In this document: positions 46,277 through 54,369 of the stretch, piece after piece
How positions within the stretch are numbered: the first letter of the stretch is position 1
Layout: the number at the start of each line of letters is the position of its first letter
NCBI RefSeq assembly: GCF_003258835.1
Contig: NZ_NPEV01000037.1
Location: 1-56,399 of the forward strand
Length of the DNA: 56,399 nt
Reading direction: 5' to 3'
DNA from: Rhodobium orientis
GTDB lineage: Bacteria; Pseudomonadota; Alphaproteobacteria; Rhizobiales; Rhodobiaceae
Position numbers and translations under genes: made by a program
Notes under the pieces: model-generated
Databases searched by the model: none
What the model saw: the letters and a program-made list of their open reading frames with translations, nothing else
What the model was told of the DNA's origin: nothing

Positions 46277-47341
46277 ATGTTTTTCGCCAGCGACAACTGG
46301 GCCGGCGCGTCGGAAAAGGTCGCCGAGGCGCTTGCCGCGGCAGGCGCCGGGCCGGCTCCGGCCTATGGCAATGACGAGGTCACGGCCGCCGCCACCGCGC
46401 GTTTCTCCGAGATCTTCGAGCGCGATGTCGCGGTCTATTTCGTCGCCACCGGCACGGCCGCCAACGCCCTGGCACTGGCCTCCGCGACGTCTGCCGGCGG
46501 TATCGTCTTCTGCCACTCCGAGGCCCATATTGCGGTCGACGAGTGCTGTGCCCCGGAGTTCTTTTCCGGCGGCGGCAAGCTCCTGTCCATCGCCGGCCCG
46601 GCCGGCCGGATGACGCCGGAGGGCTTTGCCGAGGCGCTTGCCAAGGTGCCGGACGGCGATGTCCACCACGGCCGCGTTGCCGCCGTCAGCCTCAGCCAGG
46701 CGAGCGAGGCCGGCACGGTCTACGACACCGCCGACGTTGTCCGCATCGCCGACCTTGCCCACGGCCGCGGCATGACCGTCCATATGGACGGCGCGCGCTT
46801 TGCCAATGCGCTTGTCGCGACGGGGCAGACACCTGCCGAGATGACCTGGAAGGCCGGCGTCGACGTCCTGTCCTTCGGCGCCACCAAGAACGGCTGCTGG
46901 TGTGCCGAGGCCGTCGTCTTCTTCGATCCCGAACGCGGCCGCGATTTTCCATACTTTCGCAAGCGCGCCGGGCACCTCTTTTCCAAGAGCCGGTTTATCG
47001 CCGCCCAGTTCCTCGCCTATTTCGACGACGACCACTGGCTGGCGAACGCCCGCCACGCCAACGCCATGGCGGCGCGCCTTGCCGAGGGCATCGTTGCTGC
47101 GCCGGCCGCGCGGCTTGCCTGGCGTCCGCAGTCGAACGAGGTATTCGCGATTCTGACCGACGGGGCACTGAGGTGCCTTTCCGATGCAGGCATCGACGTC
47201 CACCAGTGGCCGTCCCACGCCGCGCCCGGACCGGACGGGCCCAGTGCGGGCGAAAAACTTGTCCGGCTGGTGACGAGTTTCCGCACAACCGAAGACGAGG
47301 TTTCGCGTTTCGTCTCGGAGGTGTCTTTAATATCCGCGTAG
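46277..47341 (+). CDS. ltaE: low-specificity threonine aldolase
   Basis: A 354-aa PLP enzyme cleaving beta-hydroxy amino acids to glycine and an aldehyde. The PLP lysine is Lys204 in LSFGATKNGCWCAEAVVFF; Asp171 (VHMDGARFANAL) binds the pyridine nitrogen; His80 and His84 lie in the substrate region (FCHSEAHIAVDE). It starts MFFASDNWAGASEKVAEAL with GAGAG upstream. It follows bufD by 126 bp and is probably not part of that pathway. Confidence 0.93.
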   Translation: MFFASDNWAGASEKVAEALAAAGAGPAPAYGNDEVTAAATARFSEIFERDVAVYFVATGTAANALALASATSAGGIVFCHSEAHIAVDECCAPEFFSGGGKLLSIAGPAGRMTPEGFAEALAKVPDGDVHHGRVAAVSLSQASEAGTVYDTADVVRIADLAHGRGMTVHMDGARFANALVATGQTPAEMTWKAGVDVLSFGATKNGCWCAEAVVFFDPERGRDFPYFRKRAGHLFSKSRFIAAQFLAYFDDDHWLANARHANAMAARLAEGIVAAPAARLAWRPQSNEVFAILTDGALRCLSDAGIDVHQWPSHAAPGPDGPSAGEKLVRLVTSFRTTEDEVSRFVSEVSLISA

Positions 47342-47398
47342 GCCGGGCAGGGCGTCCTCCCGCGCCTTACGTCCGCCGCCATCTGGAGATCTTGAGCG

Positions 47399-48592
47399 TT
47401 GCCGAGCCGCCTTTCCGGAACCGTTCTTTCCCTTCTTGCCGGGGCCGCGCTGCTTGCCGGCTGCGCCAGCCTGCCGGAGCGCACGGCCGTGCCGGAAAAT
47501 GCCGTCGGCATTGCCTCCGTCAGCGGATATCAGGCCGACGACAAGATCCGGTATTGGGCCGATGACCGGCTGTCGGTGGCCGAGCGGGCCGAATGGCGCA
47601 AGCTCTATGTGGCTGCGGCGCAGAAGCGCAACCGGGCGGTCGCCAACTATCTGGTGCTGTCCGGCGGCGGCGGCGACGGCGCCTTCGGGGCCGGGTTTCT
47701 GACCGGCTGGACGGAGGCGGGCACGCGGCCGGAATTCGACATCGTCACCGGCATCAGCATCGGCGCCCTCGTTGCGCCCTATGCCTTCATCGGCAATTCC
47801 GAGGACCCTGAGCTCCAGGGCATGTTCGCCGGCTTCGACGGCTACGACTTCTACGCCAAGGAAAACATCCGCAAGGTCATCGTCGGCGAGGTGCAGGCGG
47901 ACGACAATCCGCTGCGCCGGGACGTGGAAAAGCGCGTCACGGACGAGCTGCTCGATGCGGTCGCGGCGGAATATGCCCGCGGGCGGCTGCTCTTCGTCGG
48001 CACCACCAATCTCGACGCCCAGCGTACGGTGATGTGGAACCTTGGCGCGATCGCCGCCAGCAACCGGCCCGACCGGCGCGAACTCTTCGTCGACGTGCTG
48101 CTTGCCGCCGCCTCCATCCCCGTCGTCCTGCCGGCCGTGCCGATCACCGTGAAGGCCGGGAACGCTTCCTATGTGGAGCTGCACGTCGATGCCGGCACCC
48201 AGACCGAGGCGTTCTTCGCGCCGCCGCAGGTCTCCATGCGCGATGTCGACCGGGCGCTCGGCCGGGAGCGCCGGCACAATCTCTACATCATCCGCAACGA
48301 CAAGCTGGCGCCGGAATATTCGGCCATCGAGAATGCGCCCTTCGACATCGCCCGGCGCTCGCTGTCGACGCTCCTGAAGGCCCATGCGGTCGCCGACCTC
48401 TACCGCATCTACACCATCGCCCAGCGCGACGGCGTCGCCTACCGGATGGCGAGCATTCCGGCGGGCACGAAGACGGGCACGCTCGGCGAGTTCGATCCGA
48501 AGCGGCTGAAGAAACTCTTCGACCTCGGCCGCGGCCTCGCCCGCAAGGGCTACGCCTGGAAACGCAAGCCGCCGGGGCTCAGGACGCATTGA
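47399..48592 (+). CDS. patatin-like phospholipase lipoprotein
   Basis: A 397-aa hydrolase. A lipobox (LLAGC, Cys22) follows a short hydrophobic signal, so it is a lipoprotein. The patatin domain has an oxyanion loop GGGGDGAFGAGF (about 89-100), nucleophile Ser120 in VTGISIGAL, and the dyad Asp264 in HVDAGT, where the family usually has DGG/DGA. The substrate is probably a phospholipid or other lipid ester at the cell envelope. TTG at 47399 is the likely start, with GGAGA upstream; no ATG lies before the signal. Confidence 0.85.
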   Translation: MPSRLSGTVLSLLAGAALLAGCASLPERTAVPENAVGIASVSGYQADDKIRYWADDRLSVAERAEWRKLYVAAAQKRNRAVANYLVLSGGGGDGAFGAGFLTGWTEAGTRPEFDIVTGISIGALVAPYAFIGNSEDPELQGMFAGFDGYDFYAKENIRKVIVGEVQADDNPLRRDVEKRVTDELLDAVAAEYARGRLLFVGTTNLDAQRTVMWNLGAIAASNRPDRRELFVDVLLAAASIPVVLPAVPITVKAGNASYVELHVDAGTQTEAFFAPPQVSMRDVDRALGRERRHNLYIIRNDKLAPEYSAIENAPFDIARRSLSTLLKAHAVADLYRIYTIAQRDGVAYRMASIPAGTKTGTLGEFDPKRLKKLFDLGRGLARKGYAWKRKPPGLRTH

Positions 48593-48709
48593 TTCTTAAG
48601 GCGTTCAGGCGCCACGCAGGCTGACGGCGCACTGGCGCCGGCGCGCGTTCGCGCTTGCGACGCCTTACGGCATCGAGGGCGCGTGACACGACTGAATGGT
48701 TTTCGAAAC

Positions 48710-48739
48710 AAAAAGCGCCCCGGAGGATCTCCGGGGCGC
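48710..48739 (-). terminator. terminator of the hsp20 gene
   Basis: An 11-bp stem (48715-48725 with 48729-48739) and a 3-base loop are followed on the minus strand by TTTTTGTTT. Very stable; ends about 38 bases after the hsp20 stop. Confidence 0.9.
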
Positions 48740-48777
48740 CGACATTTAGGACCTTGGAGTCAGAACGTGCGCTGCCC

Positions 48778-49242
48778 TTAGGCGGCGTCGACCGTCTTGG
48801 CCTCCAGTTCCTTCACCTGACCGGGGCCGATCGCGATCTTGCGCGGCTTCATCGACTCGGGAAGCTCGCGCTTCAGGTCGATGTGCAAGAGGCCGTTCTC
48901 GAGCTGGGCGCCGTTCACCTGGACGTAATCGGCGAGCTGGAAGCGGCGCTCGAAGGCGCGCGAGGCGATGCCGCGATAGAGCACTTCGCCCTTGTCGGCC
49001 TCATCGGTCTTTTCGCCCTTCACCGTGAGCACGTTCTCCTTGGCCTCGATCGACAGATCGGCGTCGGCGAAGCCGGCGACGGCCATCGAGATCCGGTAGG
49101 CGTTCTCGCCGGTGCGTTCGATGTTGTAGGGCGGGTAGCTGACGTTGCCGTTCTCGCCGGCGGTCATGGAATCGAGCATGGAAAACAGCCGATCGAAACC
49201 GACGGTGGAACGATAAAGCGGGCTAAAGTCGACGTGATGCAT
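48778..49242 (-). CDS. small heat-shock protein, Hsp20/IbpA family
   Basis: A 154-aa ATP-independent chaperone. The alpha-crystallin domain spans about 35-125 (YNIERTGENAYRISMAVAGF, DADLSIEAKENVLTVKGEK, GIASRAFERRFQLADYVQVN, LENGLLHIDLKRELPE). The C-terminal IXI-like segment is around PRKIAIG. The N-terminus (MHHVDFSPLYRSTVGFDRLF) matches rhizobial class A sHsps. AGGAGG lies seven bases before the ATG inside a hairpin, suggesting temperature-dependent translation. Confidence 0.95.
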   Translation of the reverse strand: MHHVDFSPLYRSTVGFDRLFSMLDSMTAGENGNVSYPPYNIERTGENAYRISMAVAGFADADLSIEAKENVLTVKGEKTDEADKGEVLYRGIASRAFERRFQLADYVQVNGAQLENGLLHIDLKRELPESMKPRKIAIGPGQVKELEAKTVDAA

Positions 49243-49243
49243 C

Positions 49244-49273
49244 TCAAGTCCTCCTGAGTGTTGAGCGACTTAA
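49244..49273 (-). promoter_or_regulatory. possible RNA thermometer in the hsp20 leader
   Basis: In the mRNA, TTAAGTC (49273-49267) can pair with GACTTGA (49250-49244) over seven pairs including one G-T. Inside the loop CTC can pair with the GAG of the Shine-Dalgarno AGGAGG (49255-49250). The ribosome site would thus be hidden at low temperature. It does not match the standard ROSE layout. Confidence 0.4.
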
Positions 49274-49561
49274 CTTCACCGCATCCTCAATGTGTCCCTC
49301 CGGTCTGGCAGGGACGGGATGCCCGCGGCCCCTTTCTGGCGACCGCGTGATCCTCAAATGGTGATCGGAAAAATGGCTGTCAAGATTTCTGCGCGCCGTT
49401 TCGCGCGGCGGCGCGTTCTTACCGTGGGAGGGCGGACCCGCGCGGGCGAGGCCCCATATGAACGGCAGATGAACGGCGGTTTCCGGTTCCGTTCAGACGG
49501 TTTGCGACATTGTCACGATCAACGGATGAAGAGAGGCCGCGAGCGGCCGGAAGGGAACCCG

Positions 49562-49942
49562 ATGACCCGGCCCGGCGTTTTTCGTGCAAGTGCCGTTGCC
49601 GCCGTTTTCGGCGCAATTACGGTCGGCATTGCCGGTGCAGGCAAGCCGGCCCTGGCGATCTCCGGGGAGACCTTCGCGGCGAGCCCGGTCGGTCTCAAGG
49701 CCGTGCGTTTCACGACCGCGGCGCGGCTTACCGCCGACGAGGTGCTGGTGCAGCTCGGCTGGCGCGGGTTTTCCGGCTTCTCCAAGCCGCGGCTTGTCGG
49801 CCGGGCCTGGCAGGTCGCCGCCACCAACCGGCGCGGCAGGCGCGTCGTCGTCATGGTCGATGCCTATTCCGGCGTCGTCCTGCATCCCAGCGGCGCCTAC
49901 GGGTCGCCATCGTTTCGCAGAATTCCGCCGAAAGGCGGATAG
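49562..49942 (+). CDS. small secreted protein, PepSY-like
   Basis: A 126-aa exported protein. The signal (residues 1-30) is MTRPGVFRASAVAAVFGAIT and on to GKPALA. The mature part has a beta-alpha PepSY-like unit (LTADEVLVQLGWRGFSGFSK, then GRAWQVAATNRRGRRVVVMV) and DAYSGVVLHPSG, the usual PepSY ending. Its role is unknown; PepSY domains often inhibit proteases or sit in the periplasm. GGAAGGGA precedes the ATG. The 288 bp ahead carry the divergent hsp20 leader and probably this gene's promoter. Confidence 0.75.
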   Translation: MTRPGVFRASAVAAVFGAITVGIAGAGKPALAISGETFAASPVGLKAVRFTTAARLTADEVLVQLGWRGFSGFSKPRLVGRAWQVAATNRRGRRVVVMVDAYSGVVLHPSGAYGSPSFRRIPPKGG

Positions 49943-49960
49943 TAAAGGCCACACGTCGCA

Positions 49961-50941
49961 TCAGCCCCTGCCGGCGTTTGGTCTCGGCCGGTGCCCCTCA
50001 AGGCACCGGCCTTTTTCTTTTGCAGGCGGCCTCCGGCTCGCCATAAGGGCGCCGGCGGCGATCAGCGCCATGCCCGACCCTTCCCGCACGCTCGGAATAT
50101 CCGCGAAAAGGAGCGCGCCCCAGAGCGCGGCGAACAGAAGATATGTGTTGTCGAAGACGCCGATGATGTCCGGCGGGCCGAGGCGATAGGCGATGGCGAC
50201 GGCGATCTCGATGGCGGCAAGGAGCACGCCGAGGGCGGCGATGAAAAGCCAGTCGTCGAGGCCGAGCGGCGGCCAGACCGTCAGTACGAAGTTTTTCTCC
50301 GGCATCGGGCCGGCCAGCGCCAGAACCGATATCGCCAGGGCGCCGCCGACGATCAGCGAGGCATTCAGCGTCTGTGCCATGGCCAGCGCCGACTCCTCGC
50401 GGCAGCGGCTCCACGTGATGATGCCGGCAAGGGCATAGAGGAAGGCCGCGGCGAGCGGCAGGGCGACCACCGGCGAGACGGTCTCGGCGCCCGGATTGAT
50501 GGCGATGAGGACACCGGCAAGGCCGATGGCAACCGCGCTCCAGCGGCGCCGGCCGAGCGGTTCCTTCAGGACGAGCCGCGACAGCACCGCCATCCATATC
50601 GGCGCGGTGTAATAGCAGGCGGCGGCGAGCGCAAAGGACATGGCGGGAAGGGCGGCGTAGTAGCAGAGCCACATGCCGGTGAGGCAGAGGCTGCGCAGCC
50701 AGACCCAGCCCGGCCGGACCGGACGCAGGCGATCGAGGCCCGACGTCGCCGCGACGGCGCCCGCAATCAGGATCGCGGCGAAGGCCGAGCGGATGAGGAC
50801 GAGTTGGCCGAGGCCGACATGGTCGCCGGCGACTTTCACCAGGGCGTCCGACAGCGACAGCAGAAAGACAGCCCCGGTGATCGACAGGATGCCGAGGGTG
50901 GGGTGGCCGGCGGTGGGTGAGACAGGGGATTTCCATTCCAT
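49961..50941 (-). CDS. EamA/DMT-family exporter
   Basis: A 326-aa membrane protein with ten helices in two EamA repeats (about 14-145 and 160-300; ILSITGAVFLLSLSDALVKV, AACYYTAPIWMAVLSRLVLK, PPDIIGVFDNTYLLFAALWG). Members export amino acids or other metabolites. The last 19 residues or so are encoded by DNA that also forms a terminator of the convergent gene. It is divergent from the LysR gene, its likely regulator. The ATG at 50941 has a weak ribosome site. Confidence 0.9.
   Translation of the reverse strand: MEWKSPVSPTAGHPTLGILSITGAVFLLSLSDALVKVAGDHVGLGQLVLIRSAFAAILIAGAVAATSGLDRLRPVRPGWVWLRSLCLTGMWLCYYAALPAMSFALAAACYYTAPIWMAVLSRLVLKEPLGRRRWSAVAIGLAGVLIAINPGAETVSPVVALPLAAAFLYALAGIITWSRCREESALAMAQTLNASLIVGGALAISVLALAGPMPEKNFVLTVWPPLGLDDWLFIAALGVLLAAIEIAVAIAYRLGPPDIIGVFDNTYLLFAALWGALLFADIPSVREGSGMALIAAGALMASRRPPAKEKGRCLEGHRPRPNAGRG
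49986..50016 (+). terminator. terminator of the PepSY-like gene, inside the 3' end of the EamA gene
   Basis: GGCCGGTGCC (49986-49995) pairs perfectly with GGCACCGGCC (50002-50011), followed by TTTTTCTTTT. It reads rightward and lies 44 bases past the PepSY-like stop, within codons of the convergent EamA gene. Confidence 0.88.
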
Positions 50942-51010
50942 GGGGTATGGAAAGCAGGCGCGGATGCCTGTTAAAAATGATTTCCTGTCGCCAATGCATG
51001 AAAAAATATC

Positions 51011-51922
51011 ATGGATTCTTTCGCTCGCTCCCTGCCGCCGCTCTCGCGCCTGAGGCCGTTCGAAGCGGCCGCGCGGCTGGAAAGCTTCACGCTGGCGGCC
51101 GCCGAACTCGGCCTTACCCAGACCGCCGTCAGCAAGCAGATTTCTCTCCTGGAAGCCGATCTCGGCACCGCGCTCTTTGAGCGCCGGAACCGGGCCGTGT
51201 TCCTGACCGAGGAGGGGCGGCGCTTCGGCCGTGTGGTCACCGCTGCTCTTGCCGAGATCGCCGCGGAAGCCGCCCATCTGCGCGGTGCGCTCGTTCCGGG
51301 CGGGTTGGTGCTGCACTGCCAGCTTTGCGAGGCGTTCTACTGGCTGATGCCGCGGCTCTCCCGGTTTCACGAGCGCCATCCCGACATCGAGCTGCGCGTC
51401 GTCAGCTCGCTGGAGCCGCTGACGGCGGCGCGCGAGCCCTTCGACGTCGCGATCCAGACAACGGGGCGGGCGTCCGGCTCGGCGCGGCTCGCCTTCACGG
51501 CTGCCGACGAGGTCTTTCCGGTCTGCGCGCCGGAGGTTCTGAAAGGCGTGTCGCTGCCGCTGGCGCCGCAAGAGCTGTCGGCCTTTCCGCTGCTCTCGCA
51601 CCTGGTCGTGCCGCAGGACTGGATGGACTGGTCCGACTGGTTCGACGTCATCGGCGTCCCGGTTCCCGCCGACCTGCGCCCGACCCATTTCGACAGCTTT
51701 CCGCTCGTCGTCCAGGCGGCGGTCGCGGGGCAGGGGATCGCGCTCGGCTGGCGGCGCACCGTCGATACCATGCTCGCCGAGGGAAAGCTGGTCCGCCCCT
51801 CTACCGACGTCGTCAAACGCCCGACCGAGCTGTCGGTCTTCCGCGGCAGCCGACGGGGCGGCCATGCGGAAACCCGCGCACTGTTAGATTGGCTCGGCGA
51901 GGAGCTGGCGCTTCCGCTGTGA
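51011..51922 (+). CDS. LysR-family transcriptional regulator (GcvA-like)
   Basis: A 303-aa regulator. The winged helix-turn-helix covers residues 12-72 (LRPFEAAARLESFTLAAAEL, LTQTAVSKQISLLEADLGTA), followed by an effector-binding domain (about 92-300) with the typical RFHERHPDIELRVVSS and AAVAGQGIALGWR segments. It resembles the GcvA/AmpR branch. It is divergent from the EamA exporter with 69 bp between starts, so it probably controls that gene and itself. The effector is unknown. Confidence 0.93.
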   Translation: MDSFARSLPPLSRLRPFEAAARLESFTLAAAELGLTQTAVSKQISLLEADLGTALFERRNRAVFLTEEGRRFGRVVTAALAEIAAEAAHLRGALVPGGLVLHCQLCEAFYWLMPRLSRFHERHPDIELRVVSSLEPLTAAREPFDVAIQTTGRASGSARLAFTAADEVFPVCAPEVLKGVSLPLAPQELSAFPLLSHLVVPQDWMDWSDWFDVIGVPVPADLRPTHFDSFPLVVQAAVAGQGIALGWRRTVDTMLAEGKLVRPSTDVVKRPTELSVFRGSRRGGHAETRALLDWLGEELALPL

Positions 51923-52083
51923 GCGGCGACGTTAAGTTTGGTCAGGGGTGCGCGGCGAATTTCGCAACGGATGCCGTCACTTGTTTCCTCGACATCGAGC
52001 CATGGCCGTATTCCCCGGCGTGCTTTTGCAGTAAGGTGCCGGCCAAAATCTGCCGGAGTTGCCCGGAGAGCCCCGGAGTGCCA

Positions 52084-53094
52084 ATGCCCGAGCCCGCGAA
52101 GACCGCCCTTTACGACTGCCGCGACAACCCGGTGCCGGCCGGCGCCGAGGTCTGGACGCTGACGACCCGCGACGGGATCACGCTGCGCGGCGCGCGCTGG
52201 CCGAGCGCGGTGTCGCGCCATCGCGGCACGGTCTGCCTGTTGCACGGGCGGGCCGAGTTCATCGAGAAATATTACGAGGTCATCCACGACCTGCAGGCGC
52301 GCGGGTTCGAGGTCGCGACCGTCGACTGGCGCGGGCAGGGCGGTTCGCAGCGGCTGCTCTCCAACCCGCGGCGCGGCCATGTGGACGATTTTTTCGACTA
52401 TGAGCTCGATCTCGACGCGTTCCTCGCCAAGGTCGAATCCGCCTGCCGGCCGCCCTATTTCGCGCTCGGCCATTCCACCGGCGGGGCGGTTCTCCTGCGC
52501 GCCGCGCGCCGGCTCCACGGGCGCATCAGGCGCATGGTGCTGACTTCGCCGCTGGTCGACTTCGGCCCGCTGCCGCTGCCGCCGGCCCTGATCGGGCCGC
52601 TTTCCGGCACGCTCTCCTATATGGGCCTCGGCACGCTGTTCGTGCCCGGCGGCAAGGTCACCGACATCTACCAGATCCCGTTCGAGGACAATCTCTTGAC
52701 CTCGGACCCGGACCGCTATGCGCGCACCCAGACCGTGGTCGCGGCGCGGCCGGACCTTGCGCTCGGCGCGCCGACCATCGGCTGGCTCTATGCCGCGTGC
52801 CAGACGGTATCGCTGTTCAAGCGCACCGACTTTCCGCCGACCGTCAACGTGCCGACGCTGATCCTGACGGCCGGGGGCGACAAGGTGGTCTCGGTGCGGG
52901 CCCAAGAGGAGCTGGCGCTGTGCCTGCGCGGCGGTGGGCACCTCTTCGTCGCCGGCTCCAAGCACGAGCTGATGATGGAGCGGGACGTGTTCCGGAACCA
53001 GTTCTGGGCCGTGTTCGACGCCTATGTTCCCGGCTCCGACGCCGACCGGGAGGCCAAGAGGCCGACGGTCGTCGTCAAGGCGGCGAACGGTTAG
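52084..53094 (+). CDS. alpha/beta hydrolase (monoglyceride lipase/lysophospholipase type)
   Basis: A 336-aa cytoplasmic hydrolase of the PldB/monoacylglycerol-lipase branch. The oxyanion region is CLLHGRAEFIEKYYEVIHDL, the nucleophile Ser131 is in ALGHSTGG, the acid is in LTAGGDKVVS, and the His is in AGSKHELMME. VDWRGQGGSQRLLSNPRRGH is the usual family stretch. GGAG lies a few bases before the ATG at 52084. About 160 bp separate it from the LysR gene. The substrate is not known. Confidence 0.9.
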   Translation: MPEPAKTALYDCRDNPVPAGAEVWTLTTRDGITLRGARWPSAVSRHRGTVCLLHGRAEFIEKYYEVIHDLQARGFEVATVDWRGQGGSQRLLSNPRRGHVDDFFDYELDLDAFLAKVESACRPPYFALGHSTGGAVLLRAARRLHGRIRRMVLTSPLVDFGPLPLPPALIGPLSGTLSYMGLGTLFVPGGKVTDIYQIPFEDNLLTSDPDRYARTQTVVAARPDLALGAPTIGWLYAACQTVSLFKRTDFPPTVNVPTLILTAGGDKVVSVRAQEELALCLRGGGHLFVAGSKHELMMERDVFRNQFWAVFDAYVPGSDADREAKRPTVVVKAANG

Positions 53095-53207
53095 GTTTTT
53101 CGGGGGGGCGGGCATCGACCGCAGCCCCGGAGGCAGGCGGCAAGGCCCTGCCCGCCACATCATCCGTGCGCTGTGCCGGCAACGGTCGGCGATGCCCTTG
53201 AGACGCC

Positions 53208-53999
53208 TCAGCCGGAAAGCTTCTTCAATACCTGTTCGTGCAGGCGCGGATCGCCCGAGGCGACGACCTGGCCGCCCGAGCCGGCCGGTCCGCCGCTCCA
53301 GTCGGTGACGACGCCGCCGGCGCCTTCCACGATCGGGATCAGCGGCGCGATGTCCTGGATCTTCAGGCCCGCCTCGACGACGAGGTCGGCCTGGCCGGCG
53401 GCAAGCACGCAATAGCCGTAGCAGTCGGTGCCGAAACGGGTGAGCTTCGCCTCTCGCGACACCGCCTCGAAGGCCGGGCGCTCTTCGTCGGAGAAGAAGT
53501 CCGGTCCGGTGGACAGAAGCGCGGCATCGGCAAGGTCCGGGCAGGGGCGGGTCCTCAGCGGCGTCTCGATGCCGGCGCGCGTCAGCACCGCGGTCTCGCA
53601 GTCGCCGAAGAAGGTCTCGCCGACGAAGGGCTGGTGCATCATGCCGATGCGCGGCCGGCCCCCCTCCATCCGCCCGATGAGAACGCCCCAGGTCGGCAGG
53701 CCGACGATGAAGCCGCGTGTGCCGTCGATCGGATCGAGGATCCAGACCGCCTCCGCATCGCCCCGCTCCAGGCCGTGCTCCTCGCCGTCGATGCCGTCCT
53801 CGGGGAACCGCTCGGCGATCAGCCGGCGCATGGCGGCCTCGGCCGCGCGGTCCGCCTCGGTCACCGGATCGAAGGCGTTTTCGTCCTTGTTGTCGACTCG
53901 AACGAGGTTCCGAAAGCGCGGAAGAATCTCGTCCGAGGCCGCTTTCGCGAGTGCTTCGCAGAAGAATTTCAGTTGATCTGACGCTAGCATATCAGCCAT
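53208..53999 (-). CDS. hisN: histidinol-phosphatase, inositol-monophosphatase family
   Basis: A 263-aa Mg-dependent phosphatase. The IMPase motifs are VTEADRAAEAAMR, GEEHG (Glu73), LDPIDGTRGFIVGLP (Asp89, Asp92) and IQDIAPLIPIVEGAGGVVTD. The HisN branch, which removes phosphate from histidinol-phosphate in histidine synthesis, is indicated by ILDPIDGTRGFIVGLPTWG and by gene order. An inositol-phosphatase role cannot be fully excluded. Confidence 0.88.
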   Translation of the reverse strand: MADMLASDQLKFFCEALAKAASDEILPRFRNLVRVDNKDENAFDPVTEADRAAEAAMRRLIAERFPEDGIDGEEHGLERGDAEAVWILDPIDGTRGFIVGLPTWGVLIGRMEGGRPRIGMMHQPFVGETFFGDCETAVLTRAGIETPLRTRPCPDLADAALLSTGPDFFSDEERPAFEAVSREAKLTRFGTDCYGYCVLAAGQADLVVEAGLKIQDIAPLIPIVEGAGGVVTDWSGGPAGSGGQVVASGDPRLHEQVLKKLSG

Positions 54000-54190
54000 G
54001 CAAAGTGCGCAATGCTTCGGGTTTTCACGGATGTTCGTCTACCATACTGCCAAAAACTGTCCAATAAAATTATTTAAAATCAAACAGTTGCGACGTATGG
54101 CTGTTTTTCAGGCAATTTCAACCCCAGGGTAAATTTCGCCCAAAATTTGCTTTTGAGGTGCGTTCGGCGCGCGATGCGACGTGACGGCAC

Positions 54191-54219
54191 TTGACCTTTT
54201 TGCGCTGCACTTTCATATT
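54191..54219 (+). promoter_or_regulatory. promoter of the candidate small RNA
   Basis: TTGACC (54191-54196), exactly 17 bases, then CATATT (54214-54219). Close to the vegetative consensus. No rightward protein gene follows before the terminator. The stretch 54000-54190 to the left holds the hisN promoter region and shows nothing else recognisable. Confidence 0.65.
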
Positions 54220-54225
54220 TGTGCA

Positions 54226-54320
54226 GTGCGGTACGGCGTTGTCGTATCGCTGCCCTCCTTGGGCGTTTCCTCCCTAGACTTGGGCCGCCTCTTGCAAAAG
54301 AGAGCGGCCCCTTTTCTTTT
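54226..54320 (+). ncRNA. candidate trans-acting small RNA with anti-Shine-Dalgarno motifs (alpha-r14/cuckoo-like)
   Basis: An intergenic transcript of about 95 nt is predicted from the promoter to a strong terminator. A small hairpin GCCC-TCCTT-GGGC (54252-54264) puts TCCTT in its loop. An unpaired stretch with TTTCCTCCCTAGACTTG follows. The terminator is GGGCCGCCTCTT, loop GCAA, AAGAG-A-GCGGCCC (54282-54310, 12 bp with one bulge), then CTTTTCTTTT. CU-rich anti-SD loops are the mark of alphaproteobacterial alpha-r14 and 'cuckoo' sRNAs, which it resembles from memory. The start is estimated; the 3' end is firm. Confidence 0.65.
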
Positions 54321-54369
54321 CCGGCCCTTTTTTCCGAGATCCGATGCGCCGGCGTTATCGCCCGTGCGC

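Noticed and set aside
51367..53412. A long leftward open frame opposite the LysR and hydrolase genes
   Set aside because: No conserved domain and it overlaps three well-supported genes.
54281..54320. Terminator for the leftward N-formylglutamate amidohydrolase gene
   Set aside because: On the minus strand the stem is not followed by a T-run; the tail is present only in the rightward direction.
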